Below, in pieces: positions 57,601 to 64,000 of a DNA stretch of 64,000 nucleotides. Location of the stretch: the NCBI GenBank assembly GCA_002989075.1, contig PSQN01000006.1:372001-436000 (forward strand). Direction: 5' to 3'. The stretch's first letter is position 1, and each line of letters opens with the position of its first letter. The position numbers were made by a program, and so were the translations under genes. Below the pieces are notes generated by a model. The model had not been told where the DNA came from and made no database searches. It saw nothing but the letters and a program-made list of their open reading frames with translations. This DNA is from Arthonia radiata (Eukaryota > Ascomycota > Arthoniomycetes > Arthoniales > Arthoniaceae).

Positions 57601-59560
57601 AATATATAACAAGTCTTACACTAAGAAATGTCTAGCAAGCTAGTAAGCTCATTATACCGCTTATTAATCTTCCTTATAATAGATATCCCTAAATGCCTAA
57701 GACGCTTGTGAATTAGCTTCGGTGTAAGAGGCGTTGTTAATACGGCCGGTGCAGCAGTTCTAGCCCGAATTGGCTGCTTAACGCCGGTAGAAATAACGAA
57801 GAGAAGGTCGTTAATAATAGTAAGCTTGGTATATAGTTTATTTCTTACTATAAGTCGATTATTTTAGTAATCGAGGTATAAACTATAGAATTTCTTTAGC
57901 TTTTAAGCTAAAATAATATTAATTGAGCTAGAAGAAACAAACAAAACGTCTAGTAAGCGGAGAACGTTGCTGCTGCTATCGGCGAGCTTAAGATTTAAGA
58001 TTATATCCCTACACTAGGTAACAAATGCGAGTCTGTCTGCTACTTTTATTTACTTTAGTTCCTTAAGTTTCCTAATAATAATAAAGGCATTAAGGTTTAT
58101 ATAAATATAGATAGTAGCACTAGTATCGTACATCTATATCTTATTGTAGAAGAGCTTACTAGACGTTATCGCCGCCGTTAGTAGTATAATTGTAGATAAT
58201 GTAGCAATAGCTACGCCTACTATTTTAAAGAACTTAGTCTTGTTAGCCTTCTTCTTCTTAAGCTTAGTAAGTAGCTTAGGGTACTATTTGTAGTATTTAT
58301 TGTTTCGATGCCTAGCTTCTAGATACAGGTCGCATCTACCTAGATAAGTATTGCTCTTCTTTTTCTTCTTTTCGTCCTAGGCGCCTATAGCAGCTAGTAG
58401 GTCGTTAGTAGCAATAAGATTGTCTTGAGACTTAGCTACAGAGAGCCCTAACCTCTTATTTTTTATTATTGGGATCCCCTTATACTGGTACTCGGCTCGA
58501 ATCCTATTAATAACGTAATAAATTGCAGACACTAGCTCTATAAAACGTAGCTTCCTAATTATCTTATTTATCCTTATCTTGGTCTTTAATTTCCGTAGAA
58601 ATAAGACACTATTATAGAGATCTAGGTATACTTAATTATTCTTACCTAGGGTACAGAGTTCTTCTCTATACTTAAGGAAGCGGTTAATATAGTCTTCTAG
58701 GCTCTTTAAGCTCTTAAGCGTAATACTTAGGAGCTGGTCGATAAGTTTGAATATCTTAGGTAAAGGAGAGACTTTGTATTGTTAGTTTATGTAATTCTAA
58801 ATCTCTTGTATAGTAGAGTAAGTCTTAACGATAACGGCGATATCCGTAGAAAGCTAGCGTAGAAGAATTTACTTTGCCTTACTATTAAGCTAATCTTATA
58901 GCTTATATAGGGTCTTTTGCTTATTATATATACTTTTCTTCTCTTGCTTAGGCTTAGAAGCCCTATTTTATATAAACGCTCTAAGGCTTACGGTATCGAG
59001 GGCATTATCGACTTCGATACGGTATCGAGGGAAGTTGTAAGGTAATTTTATACGCTACTAAGAGACTTTATTGTAGACATTGTAAAACGATTAAGAGTCT
59101 ATAGTAATAGCGAAACAAAATTATAGTTTTAGTAAGAGTAACAGTAAAGACAGTAATTAAATTTAAAGCTAACAAATATCTACAATATAAAGTTTAATTC
59201 TGCTATCTATTAAACTGATCTAAGAGGCCTTCGTGCAACAATACTTTATAAAGTTTTTGAACACCGCTCTTACCTGCTTGGTAATAGGTTCGAACGACGC
59301 CGATAATAAGGGTCTAAAGGCCTAAATTAACAAAGGAGAGTGCTTCGAGGATAAAGAGGCACGCTGAGAACGTTAGGATAACGTTTGAGTCTTAATATCT
59401 CACCGTTCGGCCTTGCTGTCGCCGGTGATGAGATTTACCTCTGAGCGGCTAGAGGCAGCTTGGGTAACGACGGCGATAGTAAGGCCGCTATTGGGCCGAT
59501 CGCCACTAAAACTTTAAGGTAAAGCCTTCTGTACGCAATAAAGCTGCCGGGCTCATAACC

Positions 59561-59746
59561 TGTTGAGGTTTAGACAATTATTAATTCCGGACTGCATGAG
59601 GGAGAGGTCTAGGATACATGGTGATGAGCGGCAAAGTGTGTGCGCGTCTATTACGTAACTACAGTATATGCCTATTTAGGCAATTCCACACTGAGCATCC
59701 CGTGTCTTGGCATACTCATCTGGACTGGCCGATCCTGCACATAACA
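59561..59746 (-). repeat. Copia LTR (right copy)
   Basis: 186-bp mate of the left LTR, the 5' LTR in element orientation, followed by the ATTAG duplication at 59747-59751. Confidence 0.95.
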
Positions 59747-59958
59747 ATTAGGCTAAACCAATGTGCCTGCGCTAACGTAGAGTACCCGTACCCTCCTTAC
59801 TCGGTCCTATCGGACATAAATCCCTACGCTAAGCCGCTTCGGGATTCCTCATTTGTCGGGTACTAGCATAAGCTAGTACCCGACGCATACCCGAAATGGT
59901 CGCATACCCGAGATCGATCCTATATATTTCACCTACACGCCGCAAAGAGCTTCTAAAT

Positions 59959-61593
59959 ATGGCTACAAAACTACCTGAACAGGAGCTTAAGATTCAGGAG
60001 ATCCTCCAGAAGGTCCAAAAAAGGAAGCAAATCGACCTGAAGCAGCTGGCTCGCGATTACGAGATCCCGTACTCTACCCTTTATGCAAGGTACTACGGGC
60101 GAGGATCGCTCTGGACGCGTCGAAACGCGTCGACAAGGCTTATACCTGCCCAAGACGGAGCTTTGTGTAGCTATATCGATCGTCTTGGCGCAATATACCT
60201 CGTACCGACGCGTCGATTGATCGTTTCTGCGGCTAATTCGATACTAGCGCGATCTTAAGCTACAGATTCACCTGAACCTCCTCAACGCGTCTCACCTGTC
60301 TGGTGCCGAAGATGGCTAGCGCGACACCTACAGTACAAGCTAGCGCGCCAGAAACCAATAGAAATGGCCCGATATCTTGCTCAGAACAGAGACACTATCC
60401 GAAACTGGTATCAGGAGCTCGGCGAGCTTATGCAGGAACACGCAATCGACCCGCATAATATCTGGAATATCGACCAAGTAGGCTTCCGAATTAGGATTGG
60501 AGCAAACAATTGGGTTGTAGTACGATGCAATTAAGCTAAAGCAGTAGCTCCAAGTCAGCTCAACCGAACACTTGTTACCCTAGTCGAGACAATATCTGCA
60601 GCTAGATCGAAGCTTGATCCGCTTGTAGTAATCTTAGGCGCTGTACACCAAGCTCATTAGGCTCGAACAAGTATCGGAGGTGAAACGATGCTTGCACTTT
60701 CCGAATTAGGCTACGCAAACGACGAGATTATGCTTGAATATATCAAGTATTTTGATAGAGCGAGCTTAAAGCGGCAACGAGGTGCGTATCGATTGCTTCT
60801 TTTGGATGGTTTTAAAGGGCAAGCAACTGCCGATTTTGTTCAGTACGCAGAAGATCACAAGATTAAGCTTTTTGCGTTCTCAGCGCATATAACGCACCTA
60901 ATGCAACCACTCGACGTGTCAGTTTTTCAGATCGAAAAGCACTATCACAAGCAGGAGCTTGATAAGGCAGTTCGAAGCGGCGCATCGAAGTTTGGGAAGA
61001 CAGACTTCCTAGATAGGCTTCCTGAGATACGTAGGAACACATTCAAAGAGGCAACTATACGCTCAGGCTTCAAAAAGACAGGAATCTGGCCATTAAACGC
61101 CGATAAAGTGCTTAACCAGATACCCGATTTGGGTGAAATATCTACGGAAGCTACTCTGCAAGGTGAAGAGCCGCCTACAACTCCCCGAACAGGAAGATCG
61201 TATAGCCGATTTGTCGACAAGATTGCATAAGAAGCTAGAGAGCTTCGAGCTTACCCAGAACTAGCCCCATTTTAGACAAGAATGGAGCAGCTTGCGCATA
61301 TTGGTGAGCGTGTGATTACTGAGAGGGACCTAGTTCAAGATGATCTTGATTCAATTCAATTAGAAGCGCGTCGGCGCGAGGAGCTTAAACGCAAGAAGAG
61401 AGATGGGCGCCAAATGCAGAAGGGTGGCGCTGTTTCAGCTTCCTCTTTGAGAAAGATGGTGAAGAATCGGGATACAGCAGAGACAGAAAAGGAAGTCGTA
61501 CGCACTAAGATACGCACAAACTACAGAAAAGGGAAGTCAAAGGCAAGCTCTGAGCCTAAGCTATCAATCGGAGAGTCGATTGTTCAGTTTTAG
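59959..61593 (+). pseudogene. Transposase of element A (HTH-DDE, pogo/Fot1 type)
   Basis: One frame of 545 codons with no frameshift but five in-frame stops (60256, 60532, 60658, 61228, 61273). The N-terminal helix-turn-helix reads KRKQIDLKQLARDYEIPYST, followed by a second DNA-binding half (ALCSYIDRLG). DDE_1-type catalytic residues are present: WNIDQVGF, LLLDGFKGQ and QPLDVSVF. The C-terminal part is basic (EELKRKKRDGRQMQKGG). The stops fit C-to-T or G-to-A changes of CAA, TGG and similar codons when compared with element B, consistent with RIP. It is not expected to be active. Confidence 0.9.
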
Positions 61594-61846
61594 GAAGCTC
61601 TTTGCGGCGTGTAGGTGAAATATATGAGATCGATCTCGGGTATGCGACCATTTCGGGTATGCGTCGGGTACTACCCGCACCCTCCTCACTCGGTCCTATT
61701 GGACATAGAATCCTACGCTATTCCGCTTCGGGTTTCCTCATTCGTCGGTGCTAGCTGAAGCTAGCACCCCACGCTTATACGAAATCTCCGGTCACACGAG
61801 ATCGATTCACCTCCCTACCATCTTTCTACGCTTCAAACTTCCAGAT

Positions 61847-63505
61847 ATGGCACGAGATCTACAGAAACAGGAACAGAAGATCCAGGAGCTTCTACATACC
61901 AATCGATTAAAGAAGAAGCTTAACTTTAAGCAGCTGGCTCGCGATAATAATATCCCATACGCGACGCTTTATGCCCGCTTTCGGAAGCGCGGATCGATCT
62001 GGGAGCGCAATAATACCCCCGAGCGGCTTACAACTGCCCAAGATAGAGCTCTCTGTAGCTATATTGATCGCTTAGGGAAGATCTACCTCGCTCCGACCCG
62101 TCGTATAATCGTATCGGCGGCCAATTCGATCCTAGCGCGAGCGTCAAATGCAGGTACAGACGCACCTCACCCCAAAGTTTCGAAGTCTTGGTGCCAAAGA
62201 TAGCTAGCTCGGCATACTCAGTATAAGCTAGCACGCCAGAAGCCAATAGAAATGACGCGGTACCTGGCGCAGAACCGAGATACTATCCGAAAGTGGTATA
62301 AAGAGCTTGGGAAGCTAATACAGGAGTATGCGATCGACCCGCATAATATCTGGAATATCGACCAAGCAGGCTTCCGCGTCGGGATAGGAGCTTCGAATTG
62401 GGTTGTAGTACGATCGCATACGACAAGAGTAGCAGCTCCAAGCGCAACAGATCGTACACTAGTTACCCTAATTGAGACGATCTCTGAAACTAAATCGAAG
62501 CTAGACCCAATTGTAGTGCTTCCAGGCGTCGTTCACTAGGCACACTGGGCCAGAACAGATATCGGAGGCGAGACGATGCTTGCTCTTTCAGAATCAGGCT
62601 ATACTAATAATAATATTATGCTTGAGTACCTGAAGCACTTCGACAAAGCTACCTTAAAGAGGCAACAGGGAGCATATCGACTGCTTCTTTTAGATAGGTT
62701 TGCCGGCCAAGCTACTGCAGAGTTCGTGAAGTATGCCGACGATCACAAGATTAAGATCTTCTGCTTCAAAGCGCATATAACACACCTAATGCAGCCGCTT
62801 AACGTATAGATCTTCAAAGTTGAGAAGCACTACAACGCGCAGGTACTCGATCGGGCAGTACGTTCCGGCGCAACCAAGTTTAGAAAGACAGACTTTCTTG
62901 ATAAGCTTCCAGAGATACGCAGGAACACGTTTAAAGAGGCAACTATACGCTCAGGCTTTGCTAAAACAGGAATCTGGCCGTTAGATGCAAGTAAGGTACT
63001 TGATCAGATACCGGACCTGTATAAAGCCTATAAGGAACAAGATGCCGATTGGGAAAAGCCGCCTAAAACTCCCCAAACGGTACGAAAACTAGATCAATAC
63101 GTCAACTCGATCGTAGATCAGGTACAGTACCTGCAAGGTCCCGATCGTCAGGTTCACCCGACTTGGGACGCATTTAACCAGCTTGTGCGTGCTAGTTCGC
63201 GTGCAATGACCGAACGGGATCTAGCTCTTGAAGATCTCGATTCTATTCAATCAGAAGCGCGCAGACGTGAGGAACTTAAGCGCAAGAAGGGCGATGGTCG
63301 CCAGATGCAGAAAGGAGGCGTGGTTACGGCTTCCTCTTTAAGAACAATGGTTGGAAAGCGGGATCGGGAGGGCGATCAAAGGGAAGCTCGGCGCGCGGAG
63401 AACGCAGGAACGGGACAAGCTAGGGCTCTAACTGCTAAAACAAGCAAGCCAGCTATAAGATCGGAACCCAAGCTATCGATTGGTGAGCAGATTATCGAGT
63501 TCTGA
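61847..63505 (+). pseudogene. Transposase of element B (HTH-DDE, pogo/Fot1 type)
   Basis: One frame of 553 codons with no frameshift and three in-frame stops (62201, 62537, 62807). Helix-turn-helix KKKLNFKQLARDNNIPYATL, then DDE-type blocks WNIDQAGF and LLLDRFAGQ. The third catalytic position reads QPLNV, Asn for Asp, so catalysis would fail even without the stops. The C-terminal basic segment matches that of A (EELKRKKGDGRQMQKGG). The last codons lie in the stretch duplicated around the N at 63553. Confidence 0.9.
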
Positions 63506-63643
63506 GCTTGTTACGATCTATAAGTAGCTAATATAAGCGAATCGATCTCGTGNGGAACCCAAGCTATCGATTGGTGAGCAGATTATCGAGTTCTGAGCTT
63601 GTTACGATCTATAAGTAGCTAATATAAGCGAATCGATCTCGTG
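63463..63643. other. Assembly join: exact 90-bp duplication around one N
   Basis: Bases 63463-63552 recur exactly at 63554-63643 with a single N (63553) between. This is the pattern left when two overlapping contigs are placed end to end without merging, and is best read as an artefact. Confidence 0.9.
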
Positions 63644-63857
63644 TGACCGGAGATTTAGTATAAGCGTGGGGTGCTAGCTTCAGCTAGCACCGACAAATGA
63701 GGAAACCCGAAGCGGAATAGCGTAGGATTCTATGTCCGATAGGACCGAGTGAGGAGGGTGCGGGTAGCTTATGCTAGTACCCGACAAATGAGGAATCCCG
63801 AAGCGGCTTAGCGTAGGGATCTATGTCCGATAGGACCGAGTGAGGAGGGTACGGGTA

Positions 63858-64000
63858 CGTACAAGATCCGCTAATGCAGGTACATGAGCATAGCCTCTCC
63901 CACCTCATCCACGCATAGCCTTGAAGGCGTCCAGACTCCAGCTCAACGCCTTATGCTACTCTAATGTCTTCCACTGAGATCGCGCTTTCCATCTCACACC
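63858..64000. other. Host flank beyond transposon A, nothing identified
   Basis: 143 bp of normal-composition sequence after the TA duplication of element A. It is too short to show a gene. Confidence 0.6.

Larger units (their letters stand above)
54474..59746 (-). mobile_element. Degraded Ty1/copia LTR retrotransposon
   Basis: Two 186-bp direct repeats starting TGTTGAGG and ending ATAACA bound the element, with the 5-bp target duplication ATTAG on both sides (54469-54473, 59747-59751). A primer-binding-like GGTTATGAGCCC next to the right LTR and a purine tract next to the left LTR (both read on the minus strand) show reverse orientation. Relics of copia pol are recognisable: reverse transcriptase around 55,700-56,200 and likely integrase and gag relics to the right. 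The interior is strongly A+T-rich and broken by many stops in all frames, as expected for RIP. The LTRs differ at six places, all transitions, so insertion is fairly young or much of the change is RIP. It is a fossil. Confidence 0.93.
61674..63764 (+). mobile_element. Pogo/Fot1-type DNA transposon B nested in A
   Basis: The ends CCCGCACCCTCC and GGAGGGTGCGGG are flanked by TA (61672-61673, 63765-63766). Inverted repeats are 61674-61808 and 63630-63764 (about 135 bp). B sits inside the right inverted repeat of A; removing B and one TA restores the mirror of A's left repeat. The listed length includes a 91-bp assembly duplication, so the real unit is about 2.0 kb. A and B are relatives in the same subfamily, clearly diverged. 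Confidence 0.93.
59785..63855 (+). mobile_element. Pogo/Fot1-type DNA transposon A, split by element B
   Basis: The ends CCCGTACCCTCC and GGAGGGTACGGG are flanked by TA (59783-59784 and 63856-63857), the Tc1/mariner-pogo target duplication. The inverted repeats are very long: 59785-59952 on the left; the right one is 61594-61671 plus 63767-63855, interrupted by element B. Without B the unit is about 1.98 kb. It carries one transposase frame with stops. Each inverted repeat holds an internal perfect palindrome (left arms 59855-59867 and 59872-59884). Confidence 0.92.

Noticed and set aside
59785-63860. Repeated hairpin blocks resembling a CRISPR-like array
   Set aside because: They are the inverted repeats of two nested transposons; there is no regular spacer structure, and this is a eukaryote.

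Overview
The window is genomic DNA of a filamentous ascomycete. The evidence is short spliced introns (mostly 47-65 bp) with TACTAAC or CTAAC branch points, orthologues of UPF2 and of an L1-domain nucleolar protein, fungal NRPS, P450, PTH11-like and vanadium chloroperoxidase families, and transposons whose changes look like repeat-induced point mutation (RIP). The vanadium chloroperoxidase closely resembles the Curvularia enzyme as I recall it, which suggests Dothideomycetes; that placement is inference.

1-16.7 kb: two non-ribosomal peptide synthetase genes stand head to head across a 1.4 kb promoter. The left one runs off the window (partial C-A-T-C-A...). The right one is intronless and reads partial C-A-T-C-A-T-reductase-GNAT. 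An SDR with a mitochondrial-type presequence follows. The C-terminal reductase-GNAT fusion is the most unusual gene in the window. Its reductase and its GNAT domain both depart from the consensus in their cofactor loops.

17.5-25.6 kb: housekeeping block with UPF2, an FHA protein resembling yeast Tos4/Plm2, and an L1-domain ribosome-biogenesis protein. Two introns here are of the GC-AG class. The promoter of the FHA gene carries MCB and SCB cell-cycle boxes.

26.2-43.9 kb: a secreted beta-lactamase-fold protein without its catalytic residues, an MCT-type MFS transporter, a Gfo/Idh/MocA dehydrogenase resembling D-galacturonate reductases, an F-box-like protein, a secreted GH35 beta-galactosidase, an orphan membrane protein and a vanadium chloroperoxidase. 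Transporter, dehydrogenase and galactosidase could serve use of plant-wall sugars (inference).

44.8-54.3 kb: a tailoring-type block with a secreted GMC oxidoreductase, two SAM methyltransferases, a cytochrome P450 and a PTH11/SAT4-type membrane protein, but no backbone synthase inside the window.

54.5-63.9 kb: a transposon island. A degraded Ty1/copia LTR element (reverse strand, 186-bp LTRs, ATTAG target duplication) lies 150 bp upstream of the last methyltransferase. Beside it is a pogo/Fot1-type DNA transposon with a second related element nested in its right inverted repeat. A single N flanked by an exact 90-bp duplication marks an assembly join.

All multi-exon models were built by eye. 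Each gives an exon sum divisible by three and an uninterrupted product.
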